Shown: piece by piece, positions 16,129 through 27,049 of the stretch
Layout: each line of letters starts with the position of its first letter
How positions within the stretch are numbered: the first letter of the stretch is position 1
NCBI GenBank assembly: GCA_011390755.1
Contig: JAABRU010000054.1
Span: 1 to 39,091 of the forward strand
DNA from: Desulfobacteraceae bacterium
Lineage (GTDB): Bacteria; Desulfobacterota; Desulfobacteria; Desulfobacterales; Desulfococcaceae
Reading direction: 5' to 3'
DNA: 39,091 bases
Translations under genes and position numbers: made by a program
Notes under the pieces: generated by a model
Seen by the model: the letters and a program-made list of their open reading frames with translations, nothing else
Told to the model about the DNA's origin: nothing
Database searches by the model: none

Positions 16129-18756
16129 TTACCCGCTCTCCCACAGTTTCATAAATTTTTCCGCCTGCTGTATCTGCTCATCTGCCAGCGGATCCGGGTG
16201 TTTTTTAAAATATGTTATCATTTCGCTTCCGCAGCGGTTCCACCGCACCTGACTGCTGAAATAATGGATCATGAAAAGTCCCCTGCCGGATGATTTGGTC
16301 AGATTTTCAAAAGAGGTGGGATCCGCAATACACTCCGGACTGAATCCGGCACCTTCATCCAGAATCCGCAGATGAAAATCATTTCCGTATCGCCAGCGAA
16401 CCCTGATTTTTTTTCCCGAATCCTGCTTATTGCCGTGTTTCCAGGCATTCAGAATCCCTTCTTCCAAAACAGACCATATGCGGGTGTCCGGATTTTCAAA
16501 ACCGGATTTTTCCAGAACTTCCAGTATATCCCGGTACAAATCACTGATGAGACGCAAAGCATCATGGGTATTTTCCGGCATCAGTATTCTTTCATTATAT
16601 TCTCTGTCATCTTCAATTTCAAGACAGAGCATTGTAATATCATCTCCGGAGGTGTTGCGGGATAAAGGTTCGACAGATTCTCCGCTGACCCGGGCCACCT
16701 TTGCCAGCAGTTCCCGCATAATGTCCGATACCCCCAAATCAGGATTTTTATATAGAATGTCCCTGACAATCTCTGCCAGTTCACCCGGTTTCAAAGTTCT
16801 GTCCATATTGTTTTCAGGCATTTCTGTCAGACCGTCTGTATAAAAAATAATGCGATCCCCGACCTGCAGCTGTATTTCTCCGGCCGTATAGGATTCTTCA
16901 TTCAGAATGCCGATGGGAATATTGCTGCCCGGGTCTCCGGGGTCCGGCAGCAGGATGATTTCATGCCCCCGGATGAGCAGAAAGGGGGGATGCCCCGCGG
17001 AAACATATTTCATGCACAGATTTTCGTGATTGATTTCCGCATTGATACTGGTGAAAAAATCATCTTCACTGAAGGTTCCGGAACGGCAGATTTCATAATT
17101 GAGCCGGGATATTACTTCTTCAAATGAAAGATTGGCATAGTTGGTGAGAATGGCATGATGTATGAGATCGGTAATAATGCTTCTGAGTACGCAGCTGACC
17201 TGATGCCCGGACTGGTCTTTGAGTGTGATAATGGTTTTATGGCGAAAATTCCGCATAAAATAGTGATCTCCGCCCTGTTTATGGCAGGGCGTAATCAGTC
17301 CTTCAAAAAACAGGAAAATATTTTCTTTCAGTTTTGTATAACGGGGGGAAACCCGGTTGACCAGGTTCAGCACGTTGCGGGAAAGATCAATATTGATATC
17401 CTGCCGTTTTAAGAGATCAATAATATCTGAAATATCCAGAAAACTCTGGATCAGGTATTCTCTGTTTTTCAGTCCGGCCCTGGCGTATGAACGGCGGACA
17501 TGGATATTCTCGCCTTTTTCCGTGCGGATAACGCAGTTGCAGTTTTCCCCTTTCCGGCAGGATTCGGAACGGATATAATTATCTTCACAATTACCGTCAC
17601 CGCAGGAACAGCGGACATAGCGGGTATATTTCCGGCCGGGCAGATCTTCGGGTTTTACACCGATCATTTTTGCAGCCCAGGGATTGGCATCAAAAATTTC
17701 ACGGCTGAGGGGGTCCACAATCAGCACTCCGGTCTGGATTGTTGCCATAATGGTCCGCAGATAGGCTTCGTTTTCTTTCAGCGCCATTTCAGAGCGTTTG
17801 CGGTCGGTAATGTCAATCCAGGAGGCTATGGTCCGGCAGGTACCGGGAATGCTGTCCACCTTTACAAAAACATCCCGGATATTTCCGTAGGCATCAATAA
17901 TGCGGCATTCATATTCAGAGGGAATCTCCAGATTGCCGGAAAGTCTGTTTTTACGGAAAGCCGCCATTTTCTTCAGATCTTCGGCAAATATGAATTCCGT
18001 CCATTTTCTTTTTCCCTGAATCTCCGCTTTGGAATACCCCGTGAGTTTTTCACATTCCGCATTAATCATGGAAACCGTGCCGTCCTCCTCCACTATCAGC
18101 ATGGCCGACCCCGTGTTTTCAAAAACACTGCGGTATTTTTCCTCACTTTTTCTGACCTGCTCCTCGGCCTGTCTGCGTTCCTGAATTTCTTTTTCCAGTC
18201 GCTGATTGGCGGCCCGGAGTTCGGCGGTCCGCCGGGCCACCAGCTCTTCCAGATGATCCTGATATTTTTTCAGTTCCTCTTCGGCCCTGCGCCGCACCCG
18301 GATTTCATCCTGCAGATGTTCATTGGTCTGTTCCAGCTCCCGTGTCCGTTCTCTGACCAGTCTTTCCAGATAATCCCGGTACTGCTTCAGTTCCAGATGG
18401 TTTTTTACCCGTGCCTGAATAATGCTGGTGCTGAAAGGTTTCCGGATATGATCCACTGCTCCGAGACGCAGACCTTTGTTTTCGCTTCCGGTTCCGGTAA
18501 TAAAAATAACCGGAATATTTTTTGTTTTTTCATTTTCTTTCAGTCTCCGGCAGACTTCATGCCCGTCCATGCCCGGCATCATTACATCCAGAAGGATCAG
18601 ATCCGGCATTTTTTCGGAAGCGGTTTTCAGTCCTTCCGGCCCGTTGTCTGCCGAATATACACCGTAAGCGGACATGGACAGCAGTTTTGTCAACAGACTG
18701 ATATTGGCCGGATCATCGTCAATCACCAGCACATACTGCTGCCGGGCATTATCCAT
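16129..18756 (-). CDS. response regulator-PAS-PP2C phosphatase-ATPase (Rsb-type hybrid)
   Basis: 875 residues, starting at [10 protein letters not shown] (CTGGGAGATAATA before ATG). Order: REC domain (8-120; phospho-acceptor Asp57, Lys107), coiled coil with two [20 protein letters not shown] repeats (about 120-215), PAS (about 215-335), a second PAS with a Cys-rich insert CSCGDGNC...CRKGENCNC (about 340-465), SpoIIE/RsbU PP2C (about 480-720: [35 protein letters not shown]), and an RsbW-like ATPase (about 735-865: [28 protein letters not shown]). It thus joins an RsbU-like phosphatase and an RsbW-like kinase or anti-sigma in one chain. The metal motif GGDYYD has lost its last Asp. It overlaps the chemoreceptor gene by 8 bp, so the receptor likely feeds it, and the STAS protein is the probable substrate. 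Confidence 0.92.
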   Translation of the reverse strand: MDNARQQYVLVIDDDPANISLLTKLLSMSAYGVYSADNGPEGLKTASEKMPDLILLDVMMPGMDGHEVCRRLKENEKTKNIPVIFITGTGSENKGLRLGAVDHIRKPFSTSIIQARVKNHLELKQYRDYLERLVRERTRELEQTNEHLQDEIRVRRRAEEELKKYQDHLEELVARRTAELRAANQRLEKEIQERRQAEEQVRKSEEKYRSVFENTGSAMLIVEEDGTVSMINAECEKLTGYSKAEIQGKRKWTEFIFAEDLKKMAAFRKNRLSGNLEIPSEYECRIIDAYGNIRDVFVKVDSIPGTCRTIASWIDITDRKRSEMALKENEAYLRTIMATIQTGVLIVDPLSREIFDANPWAAKMIGVKPEDLPGRKYTRYVRCSCGDGNCEDNYIRSESCRKGENCNCVIRTEKGENIHVRRSYARAGLKNREYLIQSFLDISDIIDLLKRQDINIDLSRNVLNLVNRVSPRYTKLKENIFLFFEGLITPCHKQGGDHYFMRNFRHKTIITLKDQSGHQVSCVLRSIITDLIHHAILTNYANLSFEEVISRLNYEICRSGTFSEDDFFTSINAEINHENLCMKYVSAGHPPFLLIRGHEIILLPDPGDPGSNIPIGILNEESYTAGEIQLQVGDRIIFYTDGLTEMPENNMDRTLKPGELAEIVRDILYKNPDLGVSDIMRELLAKVARVSGESVEPLSRNTSGDDITMLCLEIEDDREYNERILMPENTHDALRLISDLYRDILEVLEKSGFENPDTRIWSVLEEGILNAWKHGNKQDSGKKIRVRWRYGNDFHLRILDEGAGFSPECIADPTSFENLTKSSGRGLFMIHYFSSQVRWNRCGSEMITYFKKHPDPLADEQIQQAEKFMKLWESG

Positions 18757-20515
18757 TATTATCTCCCAGTTTGCTGTTTTTCTGTCCTGCAATCACCTTC
18801 ACCAGTTCCTGCACAAAACCTCTCATTTCTTCCGACTGGGCCGACAGTTCTTCGGATGCGGCCGCGGTTTCCTGGGAATGGGCGGCCATCTGCTGGGTCA
18901 CCTGTTCCAGCTCGCCCGTTGCCAGACTGATTTGTTCAATGCCCCCGCTCTGCTCTTTTGTGGCTGCTGTTATTGCGGCGGTTTTCTCTCCCATTTTTGT
19001 CGCCGATTCAATAATATCAACAAAGTCATTATTGATTCTGTTAATATCTTTGGCGGCATCGCTCAGCTCCTGAATGGTCGCGGCCAGCAGTTCCTGGGTA
19101 ATCCGTGCGGCTTCGGTAGATCGCAGGGCCAGATTTCTGACTTCTCCGGCAACCACGGCAAAACCGCTTCCGGCCTCTCCTGCCCTTGCGGCTTCTATCG
19201 CGGCATTCAGCGCAAGCAGATTGGTCTGAAAGGCAATTTCATCAATTGTACTGATAATCCCCCGTATTTTATCACTTTCTGCTTCAATTCCCTGCATCCG
19301 GCGGGTTAAATCCACCAGGGCCTTTAATGAATATCCGGATTTTTGGATATTTGCGTTCATCAGCTCTTTGCCGCCTTTGGTCAAATCCGAGGTTTCCCGG
19401 CTCATCTCGGCCAGTTCCACCAGTGTGGCGGATGTCTGTTCCAAAGAGGCCGCCTGTTCGGAAGCATTTTCGGCCAGCGCCTGACTGGCAGAGGCAATCT
19501 GCATGGATGCCGAGGAAATCTGTTCCGCACCCGTACCCAGCCCCCGTACCACTTTCCAGAGGGAGCGGATAATTTTTTTGGCAAAAAGATAAACCGCACC
19601 GAGGCCCAGTACCAGGAACAGGGAAAGAAAAACAGTCATAAATTTCCGGATTTCAAAAATTTCTTTTCTGAATTCCATTTCCGGCTGTGTCACACCGACG
19701 GTCCAGCCGTGAATGCCCACCGGCGCGTATCCCGCGATTTTGCGGACACCCTTAAAAACATATTTCTCCACCCCGGTCTGCTGCGCCAGCATTTTGGTGA
19801 TAATGTCTTCCATGCCCTGAATAGTTGTAATATCAAGATGAAAAATATATTCCCGCACCGGATGGAGCAGGGTAATACCGTTTCTGTCCGCCATAAAGAG
19901 ATAGCCGCTGTCCCCCACCCGGACGGAAAGCAGGGAGGATGCAGCGGACGCAAGGCTGACAAAGGCGGTAAGGGTTCCGGCAAAATCTCCCGTTTCTGCA
20001 TACAGGGGCACAGACACGGGCAGCAAAGGAATGCTTTCTTTTTCCAAAGAAAAGGGGGAGCCCAGTGCGCTTTTGCCTTTCTGCACTTCAGCGAAATATT
20101 TTTGTCCGGAAATATCTTTTCCTTTTTGTCCGCTGTTTCCGTCCGAAAGGATTTTTCCGTTTTTATCAGTGAGAAAAATTACCCGGAAATCACCTTCGGA
20201 TGCTTCCAGAATATCCGAAAAAACAGTATCCAGTCTGCGAATCCGCTTTTCATCGGGATTTTCCAGGGTATCCGCAAGTGTCTGCCGGAGCGCAGGGGAA
20301 AGCTGCTGAAGGCTCTGCCGGTTTTTTTCCACAGACATGCGGACCAGTGCTGCCATATTTTTTGCAATATTGACAACCTGCTCCCCGGAAACCCTGTACA
20401 GTGCGTCAGATGAATGTATATCCGAGAATATCCCCACCGTCAGCACAGGGATCAGCACCAGCAGGAATCCGCCTGCGAGCAGTTTGAATCCGAGTGTCCA
20501 GGTCTGTATTTTCAT
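18749..20515 (-). CDS. methyl-accepting chemotaxis protein with dCache sensor
   Basis: 588 residues from the ATG with AAGGTGAA before it (a 52-residue upstream extension is unlikely). TM1 at about 9-29, a periplasmic dCache-type sensor domain (35-288), TM2 at 292-312, then a cytosolic coiled-coil signalling domain with the highly conserved tip [20 protein letters not shown]. No clear HAMP domain. Q/E-rich methylation-type helices are present ([20 protein letters not shown]). Such receptors normally control CheA through CheW, but no che gene is here; the gene overlaps that of the REC/PP2C/ATPase protein by 8 bp. This suggests a receptor wired to a partner-switching output. Confidence 0.93.
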   Translation of the reverse strand: MKIQTWTLGFKLLAGGFLLVLIPVLTVGIFSDIHSSDALYRVSGEQVVNIAKNMAALVRMSVEKNRQSLQQLSPALRQTLADTLENPDEKRIRRLDTVFSDILEASEGDFRVIFLTDKNGKILSDGNSGQKGKDISGQKYFAEVQKGKSALGSPFSLEKESIPLLPVSVPLYAETGDFAGTLTAFVSLASAASSLLSVRVGDSGYLFMADRNGITLLHPVREYIFHLDITTIQGMEDIITKMLAQQTGVEKYVFKGVRKIAGYAPVGIHGWTVGVTQPEMEFRKEIFEIRKFMTVFLSLFLVLGLGAVYLFAKKIIRSLWKVVRGLGTGAEQISSASMQIASASQALAENASEQAASLEQTSATLVELAEMSRETSDLTKGGKELMNANIQKSGYSLKALVDLTRRMQGIEAESDKIRGIISTIDEIAFQTNLLALNAAIEAARAGEAGSGFAVVAGEVRNLALRSTEAARITQELLAATIQELSDAAKDINRINNDFVDIIESATKMGEKTAAITAATKEQSGGIEQISLATGELEQVTQQMAAHSQETAAASEELSAQSEEMRGFVQELVKVIAGQKNSKLGDNNG

Positions 20516-20622
20516 CCGAATTTCACCTTGTTTCCTGTCCGTTTTCCGTCTGTCCGGATATAAATAAACTTTTCGCCCCGGTGGCCTGCCGGGGTTTAAA
20601 TGACGGCCCTGGTTTTCCGCAG

Positions 20623-20650
20623 GGCGGGCAGAAGCGGATTTCTGCCCGCC
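20623..20650. repeat. 11-bp perfect hairpin upstream of the chemoreceptor gene
   Basis: GGCGGGCAGAA at 20623-20633 pairs with TTCTGCCCGCC at 20640-20650 over a 6-nt loop. It lies in the 303-bp gap between the ACT gene and the chemoreceptor; no T-run. Confidence 0.6.
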
Positions 20651-20729
20651 GCATGTGCAGGCGGCGGACACGGAAAAGCATGTGCCCCGTCCCAGGGAAA
20701 ATTCAGGTGTGCAACCCGTCAGAAATAAC

Positions 20730-20755
20730 GGTGCGTTACGCTTCGCTAACGCACC
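20730..20755. repeat. GGTGCGTTA...TAACGCACC palindrome
   Basis: Nine-bp arms around CGCTTCGC. Short palindromes of this type are common in many genomes. Half of it (CCTAACGCACCCTGCGG) recurs at 38,950-38,968. Confidence 0.7.
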
Positions 20756-20818
20756 CTGCGGTCTGATTTTATTAAAGCCGAATTCCGGAAAAATGACTTT
20801 TTACCGGTTCATCACCCT

Positions 20819-21301
20819 TTATTCATTAAAGATTTCCGATGCCAGCCGGATATCTTCCGGACAGAATACAAACAGGCATTTTTCCTCGGGTGAGGATACC
20901 GATCCGTAAACATAATTGATATTGATACCGGCTTCCCCGAATTTTGTGGTAATATTTGCCAGCTCTCCGGGCCTGTTTTCCAGTTTGAGAGCAATGACCT
21001 GTACCGTATCAAAAAGATAATCGTGCTGCGTCAGTATTTCGATTGTTTTATCCAGCGGTTCCGCCAGCAGGCGTATGAGGGCAAATTCTACCGAATCTTT
21101 GCGCATGGAATTATAACTGGCACTGGATGCAATGCGTTTGAGAGATTTTCCCCTGGCCTGAAAAAGTGTCTGCACATAACTGGATGCATCCTGAATGGTG
21201 ATGGCATCAATATTGATCCCATCGGCAGAAAGCAGGGAGGCCAGTTTTCCCAGTTCACCCGGCACATTTTTTAAAAACAGGGATATTTCCGTTCTTATCA
21301 T
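20819..21301 (-). CDS. tandem ACT-domain protein
   Basis: 160 residues made of two ACT domains: the first starts ISLFLKNVPGELGKLASLL, the second is LKLENRPGELANITTKFGEA. ACT domains bind amino acids and regulate metabolic enzymes or act as sensors. Stand-alone double-ACT proteins of this length occur widely in anaerobes, some next to phenylacetate-CoA ligase genes; no such neighbour is here. AAAGGAGAAAAAAAG precedes the ATG. A minus-strand gene on its own, with a half family-C motif (TGACTTTTTACCGGTTCATC) just past its stop. Confidence 0.88.
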   Translation of the reverse strand: MIRTEISLFLKNVPGELGKLASLLSADGINIDAITIQDASSYVQTLFQARGKSLKRIASSASYNSMRKDSVEFALIRLLAEPLDKTIEILTQHDYLFDTVQVIALKLENRPGELANITTKFGEAGININYVYGSVSSPEEKCLFVFCPEDIRLASEIFNE

Positions 21302-21478
21302 CTTTTTTTCTCCTTTTCAATTGATTCTGTATTGTTAAAATAAGCAAACCGTTCTTTTTCCGCTGGTGTCCTGTTCTGACTGAAATACCCTATCTGCTGT
21401 GCTTTTGCAGATGATTCCGGATATTCTGTAATTCATTCCGGAATCAGGATTCTGCTCAGCGGGCAGAGAGTCTGTTTC

Positions 21479-21617
21479 AGGCGATTTCCGAATATGAATG
21501 TACCGAATCTGAAGGAGTCGCAGGCGGAAAGTCTGTGAGCGGGACTGTCATCCGCCGGACACTGCCGGACTTTCCGGCCGGCACTCCTTTGGTAACATCT
21601 TTTCCGGAAATCACCTC
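21479..21617 (+). repeat. repeat family B, copy 4
   Basis: AGGCGATTTCCGAATATGAA to GGAAATCACCT, same orientation as copy 1, with AAGGAGTCGCAGGCGGAAAG and the inverted CTTTCCGGCCGGCACTCC inside. Confidence 0.85.
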
Positions 21618-21639
21618 AGTTATCGCAGGGCACAATAAT

Positions 21640-21860
21640 TTTCCGCACAGTCAAAAAAAAACGGAAAATTTCCGAGTCCATTTTATTTTATCATGTTATA
21701 GGTGATAAATCCCCAGATAGTCAACCGATAAATATAAAGCTGTTCCGGAAAAATAAATTTGGCAGAACGGGGAATAAAATTATATTATTTTGATTTTAAA
21801 TAAAAATTGCGTATTTTCGCGTACTGTATTATTTTTCTCATATGATGACTGATGCGTGGC
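21640..21860. other. AT-rich gene-free stretch
   Basis: Markedly richer in A/T than its surroundings (for example AATAAAATTATATTATTTTG at 21771) with no open frame, RNA signature or iteron set that I can recognise. It could be a promoter or architectural region; nothing more can be supported. Confidence 0.4.
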
Positions 21861-21897
21861 CGCTTTCTGAAATTTCCGGTATTTCGGAAGTTTGATT

Positions 21898-22025
21898 GTG
21901 TCCTGTGATAATTGAAAAGACCCTGCGTCCGTCTGTTAATGCACTGATTCTGAAACGGATCGGATAATTTTCTGAATCATTTGCAAAAGCCCGGCGGATA
22001 AGGCTTTTCAATAAGGGCAGGACAC
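21898..22025. repeat. inverted repeat upstream of msrAB
   Basis: GTGTCCTG...ATTGAAAAG (21898-21919) against CTTTTCAAT...CAGGACAC (22004-22025), about 17 of 22 positions paired. A smaller hairpin AAAAGCC/GGCTTTT sits beside the right arm. Confidence 0.55.
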
Positions 22026-22080
22026 TAATGGAAGTTTCGGTTCTGAAAAAAATTCTGAATACCTGCCGGAAAAAGGTAGT

Positions 22081-22175
22081 GGGGCAAATGGGTTGATGAA
22101 TCGGATTTATGGCTGCATGGGCGTATGCAGCACGTCCATGCAGAGAGGGAAATCAACCTTTCCGATCCACACCTG
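22081..22175 (+). repeat. repeat family F, copy 2
   Basis: GGGGCAAATGGGTTGATGAA to TCAACCTTTCCGATCCACACC, inverted relative to copy 1 at 9,373. The centre GCTGCATGGGCGTATGCAGC is itself palindromic. It ends about 30 bp before the msrAB start. Confidence 0.7.
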
Positions 22176-22207
22176 AAAAAAACAGCGGGCGGAAAAGGAG
22201 AATGGCG

Positions 22208-23317
22208 ATGAGACATATGCATATATTTTTTATAAGCATCCTGATGATGGTCGGCAGTATCAGTCTGCTGCCGCTGTCTGCCGGAAATCAGGAAAACGGG
22301 GAGGATAAAAATATGAAAAAGGAAAGCAGAGATATACAGACAGCCACCTTTGCGGGGGGATGTTTCTGGTGTTCGGAATCGGATTTTGAAAAGCAGGACG
22401 GGGTTATCCGGGTAATTTCCGGATATACGGGCGGAGAAGAAAAAAATCCCTCGTATGAAGAAGTTTCCTCCGGTAAAACGGGTCATGTGGAAGCGGTGCA
22501 GATTTTTTATGATGCAGAGCGCATCAGTTATAAAAACCTGCTGGATATATTCTGGAAACATATTGATCCCACTGATGCCGGAGGTCAGTTCACTGATCGG
22601 GGCAGACAGTATCGGGCAGCTGTTTTTTATCATAATGAAGAACAGAAGAACGCGGCAGAAGAAAGCAAAAAAGCCCTGGCAGCATCGGGACGGTTTGACA
22701 GGGCCATAGCAACAGCGCTGCGGGAATTCAAATCATTTTATGCGGCTGAAGAATATCACCAGGATTATTATAAAAAAAATCCGGTGCGTTATCATTTTTA
22801 CCGCTATAATTCCGGACGGGATCAGTTTTTGAAAAAAGTCTGGGGAAAACCTGAAAGCAGTAAAAACGAAGCCCCGTATCAAAAACCTCCGGAAGAAGTG
22901 CTGCGCAGAACACTGACTCCCCTGCAGTATAAAGTAAGTCAGGAAAAGGGAACCGAACCGCCTTTTCAGAATGCACTGTGGGATAATAAAAAAGAAGGCA
23001 TTTATGTGGACACGGTTTCCGGGGAACCTTTGTTCAGTTCTGCGGATAAATTTGATTCGGGTACGGGCTGGCCCAGCTTCAGCCGCCCTCTGGAAGCAGG
23101 GCATATTGTGGAAAAAAAAGACAGCAGTCTGTTTATGGTCAGAACCGAGGTAAGAAGCCGCTACGGAGATTCGCACCTGGGGCATGTCTTCCCGGACGGC
23201 CCTGAACCCACCGGTCTTCGCTATTGCATCAATTCCGCATCTCTGCGTTTTATCCCCAAAGAGGAACTGGAAAAAGAGGGGTACGGGGAATATGCGGATT
23301 TATTCAGGGAAAAGTAA
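22208..23317 (+). CDS. msrAB: secreted bifunctional methionine sulfoxide reductase MsrA-MsrB
   Basis: 369 residues repairing both stereoisomers of oxidised methionine. A signal peptide ([20 protein letters not shown], cut near LSAG) places it in the periplasm or on the membrane. MsrA spans about 44-200 with the GCFWC motif (nucleophile Cys52). MsrB spans about 220-360 with [16 protein letters not shown] and catalytic Cys340 in RYCINSASL. The CxxC zinc pairs of one MsrB class are absent. Two close ATGs exist (22,202 and 22,208); AAGGAG is best spaced for the second. MsrA and MsrB fused and exported is known from PilB-type proteins, but no thioredoxin-like domain is attached and none is encoded nearby. 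Confidence 0.93.
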   Translation: MRHMHIFFISILMMVGSISLLPLSAGNQENGEDKNMKKESRDIQTATFAGGCFWCSESDFEKQDGVIRVISGYTGGEEKNPSYEEVSSGKTGHVEAVQIFYDAERISYKNLLDIFWKHIDPTDAGGQFTDRGRQYRAAVFYHNEEQKNAAEESKKALAASGRFDRAIATALREFKSFYAAEEYHQDYYKKNPVRYHFYRYNSGRDQFLKKVWGKPESSKNEAPYQKPPEEVLRRTLTPLQYKVSQEKGTEPPFQNALWDNKKEGIYVDTVSGEPLFSSADKFDSGTGWPSFSRPLEAGHIVEKKDSSLFMVRTEVRSRYGDSHLGHVFPDGPEPTGLRYCINSASLRFIPKEELEKEGYGEYADLFREK

Positions 23318-23528
23318 GTGGCAACAGGAAGCGGATGTCTTTTTACTTGATTCCCGGCATGGAAATCAGATAAAGGGTTCAGACTATCCCCGGATCCGGC
23401 TCAATGCTGCTGACCCAAGAAATTCGGAAAAAGATAATTCCCGGCTGAATTCCGGCAGCAGAGAATAAACGGCAGTGGGGCAGATGGGTTGAATGAGTAT
23501 GAATCAACATGAATAAAAAGGCAAATGA

Positions 23529-24008
23529 ATGAATCAGAAACTGATTACACGCAAGGCAGAGATAGGGGATATCCGCCATATCCACGCCCTGCTGCACAAA
23601 TACAGTCATCAGGGGGATCTGATTCCCCGCCCCCTGACGGATTTATATGATCACATCCGGGATTTTACGGTGGCAGCGGATACGGAAACCGGACACCTGC
23701 TGGGATGCTGCGCCCTGCAGTTCTGCTGGGAAGACCTGGCGGAAATCCGTTCCCTTGTTGTAGATGAGGAATTCCGCAGATCCGGACTGGCTTCACGGCT
23801 CCTGCAAACCTGCCTGGAAGAGGCCCTGCGGTATGATCTGCGGCAGTTGTTCTGCCTTACATTTAAAGCGGATTTTTTCGGGAAATTCGGTTTTACGCGT
23901 ATTGACCGCTCGGAACTGCCCCTGAAAATATGGGCGGACTGTATGCTGTGCGTCCGATTTCCGGACTGTGAAGGCATTGCCATGATGAAAGAACTGCTGC
24001 GGGAGTGA
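23529..24008 (+). CDS. GNAT acetyltransferase, short ArgA-like (N-acetylglutamate synthase)
   Basis: 159 residues, one GNAT domain. The acetyl-CoA loop is VVDEEFRRSGLASRLL. The C-terminal FGKFGFTRIDRSELPLKIW followed by DCMLCVRFPDCEGIAM, with its paired cysteines, is the hallmark of the short, amino-acid-kinase-free N-acetylglutamate synthases that start arginine synthesis in many deltaproteobacteria and Gram-positives. No other arg gene is adjacent, so the role is inferred from sequence. The stop is 4 bp before the next start, so both genes may be one transcript. Confidence 0.75.
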   Translation: MNQKLITRKAEIGDIRHIHALLHKYSHQGDLIPRPLTDLYDHIRDFTVAADTETGHLLGCCALQFCWEDLAEIRSLVVDEEFRRSGLASRLLQTCLEEALRYDLRQLFCLTFKADFFGKFGFTRIDRSELPLKIWADCMLCVRFPDCEGIAMMKELLRE

Positions 24009-24014
24009 AAACAG

Positions 24015-26806
24015 ATGTCCGAAAGATTTTCTTCCCGCTGCAGGGAATTTTTTTACAAATGCATTGATCTTATCAGTTTCAACAGCAATATCCGGGATCT
24101 CACCGATATGCTCAACCGGAAAGCCGGGCATTCCGAAGAGTTTACAGCGGATCTGCTTTCTCATCCGGGCGGTTTTACCCGTGCTTTCCGCAAACGGCGC
24201 ATGGGCATGGCCGAATCCTATATCCGCATTGCCCAGGATTTGGATCGGAACAATGTGCAGGAAAGACTCCATGCCCTGAAAATCCTTATGCAGCTTTCCT
24301 TTCATGCCAAAACCGTGAGTATGCCCCTGAATACCGCACGGGTGCAGACTGAGATTATGAAAGAGGCGGTGAAAAATCTCCATGACCGGCGGCGGCAGAT
24401 GGAAATGATAGCGGATTTTTCTTTGGTCTCCTACGGGCATGAAGCCGTAATCCGCCGTTTTCTCCGGGAACTGAAACGGGTGGAAGTGCCGGAAAACGGC
24501 AGAACACTCCGGGAAATGGACATGGGCTGGGATTCCCATGTCCATGACAATCTTTCCGCAGGCCGGAAAACCCCCAGTCAGCTGATTCTGGATGCCTTTA
24601 TCAAAGGGCTTTCCCGTGTAACTTTGGCATATTACGATCTGCCGCACCGGGATATTATCTATGAATCCATGAAGGCGGGCCGGATACTGGGAACTGATGT
24701 ATCCGTGGCCATAGAATTCAGTGTGGGCAGCCGCTCGCAGCGCAGGCATTTTCTTTTTGTTCCGCCCACAAAGGATTATCAGTCCTATCTGGACTTTTTT
24801 AACCGGAACTGCAAAAAACTCTCCCCCTTTGTGGACGGACTGGAAGAAAACCGGAAACGGCGGAAAAAGGTCATCAGTGAAATACTGGATAATTTCAACG
24901 GTACCTACCGGATCACCCTGAATCAGGGTTATGGGGAAGACAGTATTTTTGCGCTGAAACCGCTGCTTTTTGAAGATTTGGAGCGGATTGTGCCCCATGG
25001 TCAGTATTCCCGCAACCACCTGAGCGAGCTGCTTTATTCCCGGCTGAAAGAAAAACTGCGGAGACGGGTTATGGCCCTGAAAGTGCAATATACAGTGGCT
25101 TCCCAGCAAATCCGGGAAGATGCGGTCAGCGAGTGGGAAATGGAAAGAATAGCCGAACTTTATCGGAATACACGGAATTTTTACACCCGCATGACCCCCG
25201 CGGATATTGCACAGACCTATTTTTCCGGAAAAGACATAACGGATTATGATTCGGCCTTCCTTTCGGAAGAAGATCTTATGCCGGAACTGAAAAAAACCGG
25301 GGGCACAATTGTTTTCGCCCGCCCTCTGGAGCGCGGGCTGAAAGGGGCCGTTTCCACAGTCATTGCCAACCACGCCTTTATTGATAAAATCGAAGTCATG
25401 AATATGCATGACAGCATGGAAAGGGACCCCTCGGAAATCAGTCTGCTGACCCGGTTCGTATACCTGATAAACAACGGAGGTGTGGAAGAAATCAGGCAGT
25501 TTCTGGAAGACTGGTACAGGGAGGAATATGATGAAAATCTGATGCGCCGTGCATTTGAAAAATACCATCAGGATGCCCTCATTCCTCTGGCGGCCAGTGC
25601 ATCCACGGGCTGGGTTCCCCGTGTTCCGGGTATGGGTTTTATCCGGGAAAGCAGTATTCCCCCCAAATCCCGCAAATATTTCACCCGGACGCATTACCGG
25701 CTCCCCCGGCCGGTATCCGCACTGATTGCGGGGAAAGGGCGCGGGATTTCCGAAAAAAATACACGGACATTTACTGCCTGGGGAAAAGCGGGAATTTCAA
25801 ACCCAATCCCGTGGGAGATGAAAAAGGTTTTGAGCGCATCAGTATCCCGCGTTTATGGCGGTATCTGAACCCGGCCTGCAAAAACCTCCTGCGTGTCGGC
25901 ACCGGAATCATTCCGGCCTGGCTGTGGATCGGCCCGACCTATGCCCTTATCTGGTTTGCCATTACTTTTTTCCGGAATATTTTTGTGGATCTGGTGGCCT
26001 TTTCCGGCCCGGTTCCCAAACGGTGGACCATCCGGAATATCAATTTTGACAATACTGCCCAGTCCCTTTTCTGGACCGGTTTTTCCGTCCCGGTGCTGGG
26101 CATGGTGAAACAGGGCTTTGATTATGCCTGGCCTTTTGCCCTGCATACGCTTTTTTTTGAATGGTCAAAGTTTTTTTTCATCTGCATTGCCAACGGTATC
26201 TATATATCCACCCATAATAAAATCCGGCAGTTTGACAGCCGGATCATCCGGGCCAATTTTTTCCGGAGCATTCTGGCCTGGCCTTTTTCCGCGCTTTTCG
26301 CGCCGGTGGGAAATCTTTTCCTGATTCCCAGTATTGTCCAGGCAAAATTCTGGTCGGATATGGTTGCTGCTGTCATTGAGGGAACCGGAAAATTCCATCA
26401 GAAAATTGTACTGCGCAAAAGAGATCTGGCCGAAATCCTGCCCCTGCTCCGCTCACGGGACAAGGAAACCCGTTTAACGGCCATGCTGGATATTCTTTAT
26501 ATCTGGGCTGTCCGCCAGCGGGGACAGACAGGACTGGGCAATCTGATTGCGGAAAAGGAAAAATTTTGGAAATTTTCCAAAAAAGAAGAAAAAAAGGCGG
26601 CAGACCGTTCCCACCTGAAAATCATGCTGGAACTGTACAATCCGCAGCGATCACAGCTGGAACTGAGTCATTTTATTGTGGAAAAATACACATCCCGGGA
26701 AGCACTGGTGCTGACCGAACTGCTGAATGCAAACCTGGTTATTTTTCACGCATGGCTGAAAAAACTGGGCAAAAAGACAGATACGGAAGGACGCATCGGA
26801 ATCTGA
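24015..26806 (+). CDS. large unknown membrane protein, split by a -1 frame change
   Basis: One frame runs from ATG 24,015 (6 bp after the GNAT stop) into unrelated residues before stopping at 25,868; the -1 frame continues from about 25,730 to 26,806. The -1 frame reads KKYTDIYCLGKSGNFKPNPV without a start of its own and overlaps the first for over 100 bp, so both parts are one ancestral gene of roughly 930 codons. The N-terminal 570 residues are soluble and basic, with no domain I recognise. The C-terminal part has several membrane segments (IIPAWLWIGPTYALIWFAIT, then WPFALHTLFF and ILAWPFSALFAPVGNLFLI) and a charged tail. The crossover lies near GCGGGGAAAGGG and GAAAAAAAT (25,752-25,760). 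It could be an indel, an assembly error or programmed slippage. Function unknown. Confidence 0.65.
25754..25760 (+). other. candidate -1 slippery heptamer A AAA AAT
   Basis: In the upstream gene's reading frame the heptamer is phased A-AAA-AAT, the X-XXY-YYZ form, and a -1 slip here leads straight into the downstream frame (next codon TAC). A short possible stem (CGGGA/TCCCG) lies about 30 nt further on, farther than usual. A homopolymer of seven A is equally a spot for sequencing or replication errors. Confidence 0.35.
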
Positions 26807-27049
26807 GCGGTATCGGGCATTTTTCTCCGGGACACGGGCATCAAATCTGCCGTAATACAGAGGAAAAGATTGAAAATCAGGCTGAGATATATTATCAGAA
26901 GTCTGATGATTCTGTAAAAAATCAAAAATCCCGCCTCTCCGGTTTTTGGGGAATCCCTTATAAAAATGCGAATGAAGGGTTATATCCGGACACAGGTGTT
27001 TGATCCATTGGCGGTGGGTCAAATCAGTTGATTTTTTTCTGCAGGGCAT

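Noticed and set aside
23793..25694. 633-codon minus-strand frame opposite the GNAT and membrane protein genes
   Set aside because: Same shadow pattern; the plus strand has a convincing GNAT gene and well-spaced starts.
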